NCBI GenBank assembly: GCA_000955785.1 | Contig: JYOD01000119.1 | Span: 1 to 54,601 of the forward strand | Origin: Burkholderiaceae bacterium 16 | GTDB taxonomy: Bacteria > Pseudomonadota > Gammaproteobacteria > Burkholderiales > Burkholderiaceae | Length of the DNA stretch: 54,601 nucleotides | Reading direction: 5' to 3' | Part shown: positions 17,303-25,104 of the stretch, piece by piece | How the letters are laid out: each line of letters opens with the position of its first letter | Numbering within the stretch: the stretch's first letter is position 1 | Notes under the pieces: generated by a model | Told to the model about the DNA's origin: nothing | What the model saw: only the letters and a program-made list of their open reading frames with translations | Database searches by the model: none | Program-made: the position numbers and the translations under genes

Positions 17303-17989
17303 TCAGCGAGCCGGCACCGGCGCGAGGGATTCGTGCGTCGTGGCGGTGCGCTGCGCTGCCTTGTGCACCATGGTGTAGGCGTAGTCCACGCCCATGCCGT
17401 AGGCGCCCGAGTGTTCCTTGACCAGCCTCATCACGGCATCGTAGGTGTCGCGGTGGGCCCAGTCGCGCTGCCATTCGAGCAGCACCTGCTGCCAGGTCAC
17501 CGGCACCACGCCGGCCTGCACCATGCGTTGCATGGCGTAGTCGTGCGCTTCCTTGCTGGTGCCGCCCGAGGCGTCGGCCACCATGTAGATCTCGTAGTCG
17601 CTGTCGTGCATCGCGGACAAGGCGAAGGTAGTGTTGCAGACCTCGGTCCACAGGCCCGCCACAATGACTTTCTTGCGGCCGTTGGCGGCCAGCGCATCGC
17701 GCACCTTCTGGTCGTCCCACGAGTTCATCGAGGTGCGTTCCAGCGTCTTCTGGTTGGGGAATACATCCAGCAGCTCGGGGTAGGTGAAGCCCGAGAACGA
17801 TTCGCTCTCCACGGTGGTGATGGTGGTGGGGATGTTGAAGATCCTGGCGGCCTTGGCCAGCCCAACGGCATTGTTCTTCATCGCCTGGCGGTCCATCGAC
17901 TGCACGCCGAAGGCCATCTGCGGCTGGTGGTCGATGAAGATCAGTTGGCTGTTCTGCGGGGTCAGCACTTCGAGCTTGGCGTTGGTCAT
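17303..17989 (-). CDS. isochorismatase-like hydrolase, YcaC type
   Basis: A 228-residue cysteine hydrolase fold protein. D20 lies in LIFIDHQ and C118 in AGLWTEVCNTT, the family's nucleophile-bearing turn with its cis-peptide. The closest match by eye is E. coli YcaC: SMNSWDD and ADASGGTSKEAHDYAMQRM correspond to its NAWDN and TDASG segments. It probably acts on a small amide, but YcaC-like substrates are not established. GGGAAGA lies upstream of the ATG. It is 165 bases downstream of the Bug gene in the same direction, so it may be the last gene of the AtuA/CaiB module. Confidence 0.87.
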   Translation of the reverse strand: MTNAKLEVLTPQNSQLIFIDHQPQMAFGVQSMDRQAMKNNAVGLAKAARIFNIPTTITTVESESFSGFTYPELLDVFPNQKTLERTSMNSWDDQKVRDALAANGRKKVIVAGLWTEVCNTTFALSAMHDSDYEIYMVADASGGTSKEAHDYAMQRMVQAGVVPVTWQQVLLEWQRDWAHRDTYDAVMRLVKEHSGAYGMGVDYAYTMVHKAAQRTATTHESLAPVPAR

Positions 17990-18154
17990 GATCTCTTCCC
18001 TTTCTAGTCCACTTGGTTGAATTATTTAGAACGTCGCGCTTTGAGGTGTTTCGCCGTCCATGGGTTGAACTTTAAGTGAGCGAAGATGGTCGATGTGCTG
18101 AATTGGCAGGATAAGTTATTCAATTTTATTGATGAATAATTGGCGTGCGCCGCC

Positions 18155-19147
18155 TCACTCCGGCTCAATGCCCGCCGCCTTGATCACCTTCGCCCATTTC
18201 TGCGTCTCACTACGGACGAAGGCTGCAAGTTCATCCGGCGTGGTGGGCGCAGGCTCGCCACCTGTGCGGCTGAAATACTCGGCGGCCCTGGAATCGGTAA
18301 GCCCCTTGCGCACCATCTGATTCATGCGCTCCACCACCGGCTTCGGGGTCGCGGCAGGAAAGAATGCCGCCGACCACGCCACCATTTCATATCCCGGCAA
18401 GCCGCTCTCCGCCATGGTCGGCACGTCCTTCAGCACGGGGTGGCGCTGCGTTGTGGTCACGGCGACGGCACGCAGCTTTCCGCTCTGGATCAACGTCATT
18501 GCGGGCGATATGTCAGAGATCATGAAATCGACCTGGTGCCCCATCAAGTCGGTCAGCGCCACGGGCACGCCCTTGTACGGTACGTGCAGCGCCTGTACGC
18601 CGGCCATCATCTTGTATAGCTCGCTGGCGATGCGGGTGGAGGAACTGCCGCTGGCGAAGGTGAGTTTGCCCGGCTTTGCCCTGGCCAGCGCGGTCAGGTC
18701 CGCCACCGTGTGCACAGGGCTGTCGGGCGGCACCACCAGCACCAGTCCGCTGCGGGCGATCAGCGAGACCGGCGCGAAATCCCTGATCGGATCGTAGGGC
18801 AGCTTCTTGAACAGGGAAGCGTTGGCGGCGTGCGTGGTGTTGGTGGTCACGAGCATGGTGTAGCCATCGGCGGGCGCCGTGGCGACGGCCTGGGCCGCGA
18901 TAAAGCCGTTGGCGCCGGGCCGGTTATCCACCACGACAGATTTGCTGGTCTGGCCCGTAACGGCTTCGGCCACGAAGCGCGCGCTGCTGTCGGTGCCGCT
19001 GCCCGCCGGGAACGGGACGACCACGCGCACGGGCTTGACAGGATAATCGCCGGCGTCCGCTGCACGCGCCGGGGTTGCCGGACCGGCGGCCAGCACCAGC
19101 ATTGGCAGCAGCCGGGCGATCGCCCGCCGTTTGAATGGGTGAGTCAT
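18155..19147 (-). CDS. Bug/TctC-type periplasmic solute-binding protein
   Basis: A 330-residue receptor with an Ala-rich signal peptide (cleavage near ARA-AD, about 29). The family's first ligand loop VVPFPAGSGTDSSARFVAE lies at about 43-61, with VDNRPGANGFIA after it and LHVPYKG in the second lobe. Bug proteins bind carboxylates or related small organics for tripartite tricarboxylate transport, but no TctA/TctB membrane genes are in the window. GAGGAGACAAC precedes the ATG. It lies 75 bases after the GntR gene of the AtuA/CaiB operon, which suggests it binds that pathway's substrate. Confidence 0.92.
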   Translation of the reverse strand: MTHPFKRRAIARLLPMLVLAAGPATPARAADAGDYPVKPVRVVVPFPAGSGTDSSARFVAEAVTGQTSKSVVVDNRPGANGFIAAQAVATAPADGYTMLVTTNTTHAANASLFKKLPYDPIRDFAPVSLIARSGLVLVVPPDSPVHTVADLTALARAKPGKLTFASGSSSTRIASELYKMMAGVQALHVPYKGVPVALTDLMGHQVDFMISDISPAMTLIQSGKLRAVAVTTTQRHPVLKDVPTMAESGLPGYEMVAWSAAFFPAATPKPVVERMNQMVRKGLTDSRAAEYFSRTGGEPAPTTPDELAAFVRSETQKWAKVIKAAGIEPE

Positions 19148-19222
19148 GTTGTCTCCTCATGTGCCTTCGGCATCTGTCGGATGGTAAGAATCACGGGTGG
19201 CTGGCCCGAAATGAAAAGCGCC

Positions 19223-20050
19223 TCAGCTACGGCTATCCGGCACCGCCAGCGCCGGGTAGCGCGCGGTCAGGTGGGCCGGCAATTCCACGTCGAGGATGAA
19301 GCGATCGCCCCGATACCAGAAGCATCCCGCCGTCAGCACCTTGCCGTCGACATCGAGCGTGGTGCGGACAATCTTGGCGATGGGCGCGGCGAATCCATAC
19401 GCAAGGTCGCGCGCCAGCGCGTAGTCAGCGGGCTCCACCGTCATGGTCTGGTGCATCATGCCCAGCCGCTCTCCCACCGCCTCGCGCAGCAGGCTGGCGA
19501 TCTTGCGATGCTTCTCGCTGCCGCGCGGAAACTGGCTGAAGACAGATGCCGCCACGTATAGCTCGATCAGGCAGAACGGCTCGCCATCGTGCAGGTGCAG
19601 CTTGCGCAGGCGAACATAGCGATCCAGCGGCTCGCCGCGCGTGGGCAGCCCGGGCGGCAGGCTGACATCCTTGCGCTTGTCCAGGATGCGGATTTCCAGC
19701 TCGCTGCCGCCGACGAGTTCGTCGTTGATCACCGACCGCATGCCTTCGCTCGGGCCCGGCGGCAAGGCGGTCACATGCGTGCCGCGCCCCCGCTGGCTAC
19801 TGGCCAGGCCTTCCTCGGCCAGCACTGCAAAGGCTTGCCTGACCGTGACGCGGGCGATGCCGTAGGTCTGCGCCAGTCGCTCGACCGTTGGCAACTGGTG
19901 CCCGACCGGCCATTCGCCGGACGCGATCCGGTGGCGCAGCACGCTGGCCAGTTGCCGGTAGCGCGCCACCCCGCCGGTGCCGTCTTCGGGCAGCGCGCGC
20001 GGCCCGGCATCCGTGAGTGAGGTGGCAGCGGTACGCTTCGCCTCGCTCAT
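19223..20050 (-). CDS. GntR-family regulator, HutC subfamily
   Basis: A 275-residue DNA-binding repressor. The winged helix is at about 28-97 (LPTVERLAQTYGIARVTVRQA), and a UTRA-type ligand domain spans about 110-265 (PLDRYVRLRKLHLHDGEPFCLIELY). The start is fixed by an ATGA overlap with the AtuA-like stop, so translation is coupled. HutC-type members sense the substrate or product of the operon they sit in. The perfect palindrome TAGTTCTATTAATAGAACTA at the CaiB promoter (23141-23160) is the obvious operator candidate, giving autoregulation of the whole unit. Confidence 0.9.
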   Translation of the reverse strand: MSEAKRTAATSLTDAGPRALPEDGTGGVARYRQLASVLRHRIASGEWPVGHQLPTVERLAQTYGIARVTVRQAFAVLAEEGLASSQRGRGTHVTALPPGPSEGMRSVINDELVGGSELEIRILDKRKDVSLPPGLPTRGEPLDRYVRLRKLHLHDGEPFCLIELYVAASVFSQFPRGSEKHRKIASLLREAVGERLGMMHQTMTVEPADYALARDLAYGFAAPIAKIVRTTLDVDGKVLTAGCFWYRGDRFILDVELPAHLTARYPALAVPDSRS

Positions 20051-21879
20051 GGCAGCAGGCCCCTCGGCACCCGCACCGGCATTGCCAGCAGGATCTGCGC
20101 CATACCCTTGCCCAGCGGGTCGTTGCGCAGGGAAGCCATGCCACCGCCGTCGAGCGCCGCTTCGCAGACCAGGTTGATCGCGTCGATGCCCGGCAGGTCG
20201 TAGCGCGTGACCGGACCCTTCACCAGGTGGCCGAGCCACTGCGCCACGCGCGCCGTGGTCACCTCGGCGCGCAGCAGCGGCAGGTACTCCGGCCGGCGGG
20301 CGATCAGGCCGATGTTGGAGATATCGCCCTTGTCTCCGCTGCGCCCATAGGCAAGGCGGATCAGCGGGACTTCGACGAGGTCGCTGCCGGGATGAACGAG
20401 CGCGGATTCGGACGCCGTGGAGGGCGGTGGCGGCGCGGCGTCCCCTGCCGCGCACGCTTGCGACGGCGCCATCGCTACGGTTGTGCGCTCCCCGTCCATC
20501 AGCACCGTGGGCGCCAGCGCGTCCTTGTCGAGCAGGAAGGCGTACTGCCGGATCGACGGCGACGGGCTGGGCCGGCCACTGCCGGACCCGATGGTGCCCG
20601 CGGACCAGCTCGTCCCCGCCGCCGAGATCTCGCGGGCGAACAGTTCCAGGGCGGCCTTTTCGGGATGCATGACCGCCAGCCGCATGATCGCTTCGCGGGT
20701 GTGGCGCGTCTGCGCGTGCGGGCCGAAACAGGACTCCGCGCCCAGCACGTCGATATGCGTGCGGGTGTAGTCGGCCCAGCCGTGTTCGGCAAACAGCTGG
20801 CGCGTGCGCGCGAGGATGGCCTGCGCGGTGCGTTCGGCCTTGGCCACCGCGTCGAACCCGACGATGGTGAGCTGCGCATTGCAGCGAAACCCGTCGGCAT
20901 AGGTTGCCGACACTTTGTAGGTACCGGTGGGGGCGCGGCCACGCGCGCCGCGCACTTCCACCAGGCCGGGACCGGCCTGCGCCAGCGTGACCTGCGTGAA
21001 ATCGCAGGTCACGTCGGGCAACAGGTAAGCGGCGGGATCGCCGATTTCATAGAGGATCTGCTCACCGACCGTGGCGGCGCTGACCAGCCCGCCGGTGCCG
21101 GGCGGCTTGCCAACGAGGAAGCTGCCGTCGGCGCGGCATTCCACGACCGGATAGCCGATGTTGGGCCAGTCCGGCACGCTCTCCCAATCGGTATGCAGCC
21201 CGCCGGTGGCCTGGCAGCCGCACTCGATGATATGGCCGGCCAGGCTGCCCTGCGCGAGATGGCCGTAGTCGTCCGCCCGCCAGCCGAACTCGTGCATCAG
21301 CACGCCGAGCGTGACCGCGCTGTCGACGCAGCGGCCAGTAATGACGATCTGCGCACCCTGGTCCAGTGCCTGCCGGATCGGCAGCGCGCCGAGATAGGCG
21401 TTGGCGCTCAGCAGTGTTTGCGGCAAGAGCCCGCCATTTTGCGCATCCATGTTCTTCACGCCGGCTTCGCGCAATGCAGGCAGCAGCGGCATGACATCGT
21501 CCCCCTCCACCACCGCTATGCGCACGGGGATGCCTTGTTCGGCGGCGATGGCGGCCAGCGCCTGCGCGCAGCCTTGCGGGTTGATGCCGCCGGCGTTGCT
21601 GACCACGCGGATATTGCGCTCGACGATTTCCCTGAGCAGGGTTTTCATCGTCACCGTCATGAAATCGGTGGCGTAGCCGAGTTCCGGCTTGCGCAAGCGC
21701 GCTGCCGCGAGGACCGACATGGTGAGCTCGGCGAGATAGTCGAACACCAGGTAATCGATCCCGCCCTGGCGCACCAGTTGCGGTGCGCCCACGCTGCTGT
21801 CGCCCCAGAAGCCGGAGGCGCCGCCGATGCGGACAGTCCTGGCGCTGCTGTTCTCTTTTACGTTCACGTTTGCATGCAT
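20047..21879 (-). CDS. AtuA-like (DUF1446) acyl-CoA catabolism protein
   Basis: A 610-residue protein of the acyclic-terpene-utilisation AtuA family. The N-terminal DUF1446 part starts RIGGASGFWGDSS and contains YLVFDYLAELTMS, VVSNAGGINP and TGRCVDSAV segments. The last 110 residues form the AtuA-like ferredoxin-fold domain often fused to it (LAYGRSGDKGDISNIGLIAR). The ATG at 21879 is chosen over a GTG at 21894 because GGTGGAG lies about 8 bases upstream. Family members sit in terpenoid and branched acyl-CoA degradation operons, but no biochemical activity is firmly known. It is 21 bases after the CoA-transferase gene and overlaps the GntR start. Confidence 0.88.
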   Translation of the reverse strand: MHANVNVKENSSARTVRIGGASGFWGDSSVGAPQLVRQGGIDYLVFDYLAELTMSVLAAARLRKPELGYATDFMTVTMKTLLREIVERNIRVVSNAGGINPQGCAQALAAIAAEQGIPVRIAVVEGDDVMPLLPALREAGVKNMDAQNGGLLPQTLLSANAYLGALPIRQALDQGAQIVITGRCVDSAVTLGVLMHEFGWRADDYGHLAQGSLAGHIIECGCQATGGLHTDWESVPDWPNIGYPVVECRADGSFLVGKPPGTGGLVSAATVGEQILYEIGDPAAYLLPDVTCDFTQVTLAQAGPGLVEVRGARGRAPTGTYKVSATYADGFRCNAQLTIVGFDAVAKAERTAQAILARTRQLFAEHGWADYTRTHIDVLGAESCFGPHAQTRHTREAIMRLAVMHPEKAALELFAREISAAGTSWSAGTIGSGSGRPSPSPSIRQYAFLLDKDALAPTVLMDGERTTVAMAPSQACAAGDAAPPPPSTASESALVHPGSDLVEVPLIRLAYGRSGDKGDISNIGLIARRPEYLPLLRAEVTTARVAQWLGHLVKGPVTRYDLPGIDAINLVCEAALDGGGMASLRNDPLGKGMAQILLAMPVRVPRGLLP

Positions 21880-21900
21880 GCTATCCGTCTCCACCTATGC

Positions 21901-23118
21901 CTATGCCTTCACCGGTCCGCGCGTGGCACCCGCAGCCATCATCCTGTCGATATCCGCGTCGACATAGCCGGCCTCGCGCAACACCTCGCGGCTATGCTCC
22001 CCCAGTCCCGGGGCGTGGCGCTGGTTGACAGGCGGCGTGCCCGACCACTCGCTCGGCACCGCCATCTCCCGGATGCGGCCGACGCCGGGGTGGTCCGTCT
22101 CGCGGAAGAAGCCGATATCGCGCAGATGCGGATCGTCGAGCAGCGTCTCGAACGTGTGCATGGGGAACACCGGGATATCGGCTTCCTTCAGCAGCGCGCG
22201 CCACTCCTGCGTCGTCCGTTTGACCATCTCGTCGCTGACCATCGCGTAGAGTTCGGTGATGTGCGCCGTGCGCGTGGTGATATTGGCGAAACGGGGATCG
22301 GCTTCGAACAACTCCGCCTTGCCGATCGCCTTGAGGAAGGTGCGCCAGTGATGGTCGTGGTAGATCAGGCAGCACACATGGCCGTCCCGCGTCCGGTACG
22401 GCCGCCGCTCCGGCGACAACAGGCGCGGATAGCCGAAGCCGCCCCTGGCCGGCACGAAGGTCTCGCCGTACAGGTGGTCGCCCAGCACATAGGGCACCAT
22501 GGTCTCGAACATCGGTACATCCACGCGCTGGCCCTTGCCCGTGCGAGCCTGCGCATAGAGCGCGGCGCAGATCACCCCGAAGGCGTAGAGGCCCACCGAG
22601 CGGTCGGCGATGGTGATCGGGAGATAGCGCGGGATGTCGCCGCTGCCCATCGCCACCGCCTGCGGCAAACCGCTGGCGGCCTGGATCAGGTCGTCGAACG
22701 CGGCCTGCGGCGCGTAGCGCCCGCGTTGCGAAAAGCCGAACATGCCGACATAGACCAGCCGCGGATTCAGCGCCGACAGGGTTTCATAGTCCAGCCCCAG
22801 CCGCTGCATGGCCTGCGGCCGGACGTTATAGGCCAGCACATCGGCGTCCTTCACCAACCGCAGCAAGGCTTCACGCCCGTCCGCCGATTTCAGGTCCAGC
22901 ACGATGCTGCGCTTGTTGCGGTTCAAGCCCAGGTAGAGCGGCCCCATCTTCTCGTCGCCGCAAGGCCCGATGCCGCGCGTGACATCGCCCTCGGGCGGCT
23001 CCACCTTGATCACATCGGCGCCCAGGTCGCCCAGCATCTGGGTGGCCGAGGGGCCCATGAAAACCGCAGTAATGTCTACCACCTTGACCCCGGACAGGGC
23101 GCCTGCCGTCATTGCCAT
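21901..23118 (-). CDS. family III CoA-transferase (CaiB/BaiF type)
   Basis: A 405-residue enzyme that moves CoA between acyl-CoA and a free carboxylic acid, activating a substrate for catabolism. Family signatures are VVDITAVFMGPSATQMLGDL, ADVIKVEPPEGD and NRNKRSIVLDLK. The predicted catalytic Asp is D142 in AFDDLIQAASG. GGAGGAGACG lies before the ATG. It is the first gene of a leftward operon with the AtuA-like protein, GntR regulator and probably a Bug receptor. Together they suggest uptake, CoA activation and further breakdown of an unusual carboxylic acid. Confidence 0.92.
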   Translation of the reverse strand: MAMTAGALSGVKVVDITAVFMGPSATQMLGDLGADVIKVEPPEGDVTRGIGPCGDEKMGPLYLGLNRNKRSIVLDLKSADGREALLRLVKDADVLAYNVRPQAMQRLGLDYETLSALNPRLVYVGMFGFSQRGRYAPQAAFDDLIQAASGLPQAVAMGSGDIPRYLPITIADRSVGLYAFGVICAALYAQARTGKGQRVDVPMFETMVPYVLGDHLYGETFVPARGGFGYPRLLSPERRPYRTRDGHVCCLIYHDHHWRTFLKAIGKAELFEADPRFANITTRTAHITELYAMVSDEMVKRTTQEWRALLKEADIPVFPMHTFETLLDDPHLRDIGFFRETDHPGVGRIREMAVPSEWSGTPPVNQRHAPGLGEHSREVLREAGYVDADIDRMMAAGATRGPVKA

Positions 23119-23140
23119 CGTCTCCTCCAGCCTGCTGTAT

Positions 23141-23160
23141 TAGTTCTATTAATAGAACTA
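23141..23160. promoter_or_regulatory. perfect 20-bp palindrome, candidate operator of the HutC-type regulator
   Basis: TAGTTCTATTAATAGAACTA is fully self-complementary over 20 bases. It lies 23 bases before the CaiB-type start codon and overlaps the -10 hexamer of its promoter. That is the usual site for a GntR-family repressor encoded in the same operon. Confidence 0.75.
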
Positions 23161-23185
23161 TAGAATAAGGCAATGGACCGGACAA
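23157..23185 (-). promoter_or_regulatory. sigma-70-like promoter of the CaiB-AtuA-GntR operon
   Basis: Read on the minus strand, TTGTCC (23185-23180) and TATAGT (23162-23157) are separated by exactly 17 bases. The -10 box overlaps the palindromic operator, so bound repressor would block RNA polymerase. Confidence 0.65.
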
Positions 23186-23753
23186 GGGACGAAACGGATG
23201 CGCCGACCATGACAGCGACCGCAACGGCGGCCCGGTGGATGCCATGCAATGCCGTCCGAGCATTGACGCAAAGGCCGCCCGGGGCCGCCAACCGAGGAAA
23301 GGCCCTAGATGCTTGACAACACAACCAGCCTTGTGCTCAAACCCGCCTTTTTTTGGGTCGTGTTATCCACAAATACTGTGGATAACAGGGGGGTCGCTTC
23401 CCGCTAACCGGCATGCTGCCGCCAAACCACTCGGACTGCCTAATGTTTCAGCAGCTTGAAGAATTTGTGGCATATTCGTGGCTGCAACGCCGGCACCCAC
23501 CCTTGCGGCGTTCGACGGTAGAACATTCGCGCTTCCTTTTTTCCGCTTTTCTTCCCTTCCTTTTCGCTTCCGCTCTCCCTCGCGCGCGCGCCCGGGACTC
23601 TTGCCCCGGCCTCCGGGACCGCGCCCGGCCCCTTTAGACCTTGACCGGGACTCTCGCCTCATGGTTGGCGCACGGTCCGCGGCCGACAATACCTGCTCGC
23701 CTTACGCTTGCACCGCCGCACCGCGCGATGCCGTTGAAGGAGGAGTCGGAGTC
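23186..23753. other. 570-base gene-free region
   Basis: No convincing gene. It holds the inverted DnaA-box pair (listed separately), a T(7) run at about 23348-23354, and a 60-base pyrimidine-dominated tract at about 23529-23590 that ends in alternating CG. A frame covers 23478-24170 but is credible only from 23754. Confidence 0.5.
23362..23386. promoter_or_regulatory. inverted pair of perfect DnaA boxes
   Basis: GTTATCCACA and TGTGGATAAC form a perfect 10-bp inverted repeat with a 5-base centre (AATAC). Each arm contains TTATCCACA, an exact match to the strong DnaA-box consensus TTATNCACA. No replication genes are nearby. Confidence 0.6.
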
Positions 23754-24170
23754 ATGGATCACTTGCGGTTTCGGGACGCCCACCGGCCATACACCCACTG
23801 CACGGCGCACGCCCGGCTGTCTGTGCGTCTGCCAGGCGGCCTGACGGCAGATAGCGCCGCCGCCGCATCGCTCGTGCTCGGCGGAACTGTCCTGGTGCTC
23901 TATGCGCTGTACTGCGAGGCCGGCACGTGGGACACGCTGCTCGCTGCGGCGAGCCGGGTGGTCCGCGACCATGACATGCCGGTTCGGGATCTGGGCCGGG
24001 CGCTGTCGCTGGCGCGTTCCCTGCGCGGGCAGGCAGCGGTGGAGCCGGCGCCGTGGCCCCTGGCCGCGCAGGCCCTGTGGCACGACGTCAAGGCACGCGC
24101 GGATGCGTTGCCCGGCATCGGCACGGGGTACGCGCAGCGGCTTGTCCTGCTCCTGGCCTGCCTGCACTGA
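23754..24170 (+). CDS. hypothetical protein, 138 residues
   Basis: Begins MDHLRFRDAHRPY; GGAGG and GGAG lie 6-14 bases upstream. The frame runs on to 23478, but the extra part is Pro/Arg-rich noise. A hydrophobic segment at about 45-62 (AAASLVLGGTVLVLYALY) may be a membrane helix, and the rest is helical and Ala/Arg-rich. No family is recognised. It is 230 bases upstream of the larger repeat protein. Because the region is very GC-rich, a chance frame cannot be excluded. Confidence 0.45.
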   Translation: MDHLRFRDAHRPYTHCTAHARLSVRLPGGLTADSAAAASLVLGGTVLVLYALYCEAGTWDTLLAAASRVVRDHDMPVRDLGRALSLARSLRGQAAVEPAPWPLAAQALWHDVKARADALPGIGTGYAQRLVLLLACLH

Positions 24171-24401
24171 GGCTGCCCCGGGACGAACGAGGAGGCAAAA
24201 GGAAAGCGGAAAGATACATGGGAATCTGTCATGCGCAGCGCGCCGCGCCAGGGATGGGATGGCAGCCGGTTCACCTCGCGCATATCGCCGTTGCACGGTC
24301 AGGGCGGTCACGTGCAGCCAGGTGCCACCGAGGAGATTGCCCATAGGAAGGACTTGCCGGATATGGCAACGCCAGGACCGGCACGCCTGATGGAGACCGA
24401 T

Positions 24402-24836
24402 ATGCATATGTATCTTGCCAAGACCCTGCTCACCGGTGCCGCGTTGGTTGCCGGCCTTCTCACCACAGCCCAGGCCAACGCGGGCGTGCGTGACCTGGCT
24501 CGGGGCACCGCACCCGCGCACACCGGCCAGCGAGACGCCTTTACCGAAGGGGCGCGCATGGGCCAGCGAGACGCCTTCACCGACGGGGCACGCTCCGGAC
24601 AAGCCGGGGGCACCCCCCTGGCAACGCTCGGCCGCCAGGGATTTTCAGCGTGCGCGTCCCGCCCCTTCGATCCCTACCAGGACGGCTTGCGCAGCGGGCC
24701 TCGCGACCCCTACTCCGATGGCGGGCGTACCGGTCCGCGCGACGCATCCAGCGACGGTGCGCGCACCGGCCAGGCCGATCCGTACGCTAGCGGCACGGAA
24801 TGCCTGTCTGCCCTGCAACCCATGGGCGCGGCATAA
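24402..24836 (+). CDS. exported protein with GPRDxYxDGAR-type tandem repeats
   Basis: A 144-residue protein with a signal peptide (about 1-26, ending TTAQANA). The repeats are GQRDAFTEGAR, GQRDAFTDGAR, a diverged central part with one Cys (GFSACASRPFDPYQDGLR), then GPRDPYSDGGR, GPRDASSDGAR and GQADPYASGTE. The unit is 12 residues long and shared with the 68-residue protein at 16887. I start at the ATG at 24402 with GGAGA upstream; ATGs at 24390 and 24408 are alternatives. The function is unknown. The signal peptide and lack of membrane helices point to the periplasm or cell surface. Confidence 0.75.
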   Translation: MHMYLAKTLLTGAALVAGLLTTAQANAGVRDLARGTAPAHTGQRDAFTEGARMGQRDAFTDGARSGQAGGTPLATLGRQGFSACASRPFDPYQDGLRSGPRDPYSDGGRTGPRDASSDGARTGQADPYASGTECLSALQPMGAA

Positions 24837-25104
24837 CGGCGCGCCATCGCCATAGCCCAAGAAAGGAGCTGGCGACAAGGCCGGCTCGCAACAATGAGTG
24901 GACGTCATGCGTGGCCCCCAGACCCCAAGGCATCAAGCCGCGCATGACGCCACCGGTGGAAAAGGCGTGCCCGGCACCTTCCCGCCAAACACGGCGCTTC
25001 ACGCAGGATTTCCTTTGCTAAGCTAGGTGAAGCACGTGGTGCACCGTACGCGGCAGCCGTGCTTTGGCCTGTCGCGCCGGCTACTCCCGCCCGCGTGAAC
25101 GCCC

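Noticed and set aside
18116..18139. AT-rich inverted repeat TTATTCA/TGAATAA after the Bug gene
   Set aside because: The arms are short and without GC, so it is a poor terminator. It is not at a clear promoter either; likely chance in a locally AT-rich gap.
20017..23163. 1048-codon open frame on the plus strand opposite the GntR, AtuA and CaiB genes
   Set aside because: It is a full antisense shadow of three well-supported genes. Its translation is rich in Arg, His, Gln and Ala with no domain pattern, as expected from the reverse strand of biased high-GC codons.
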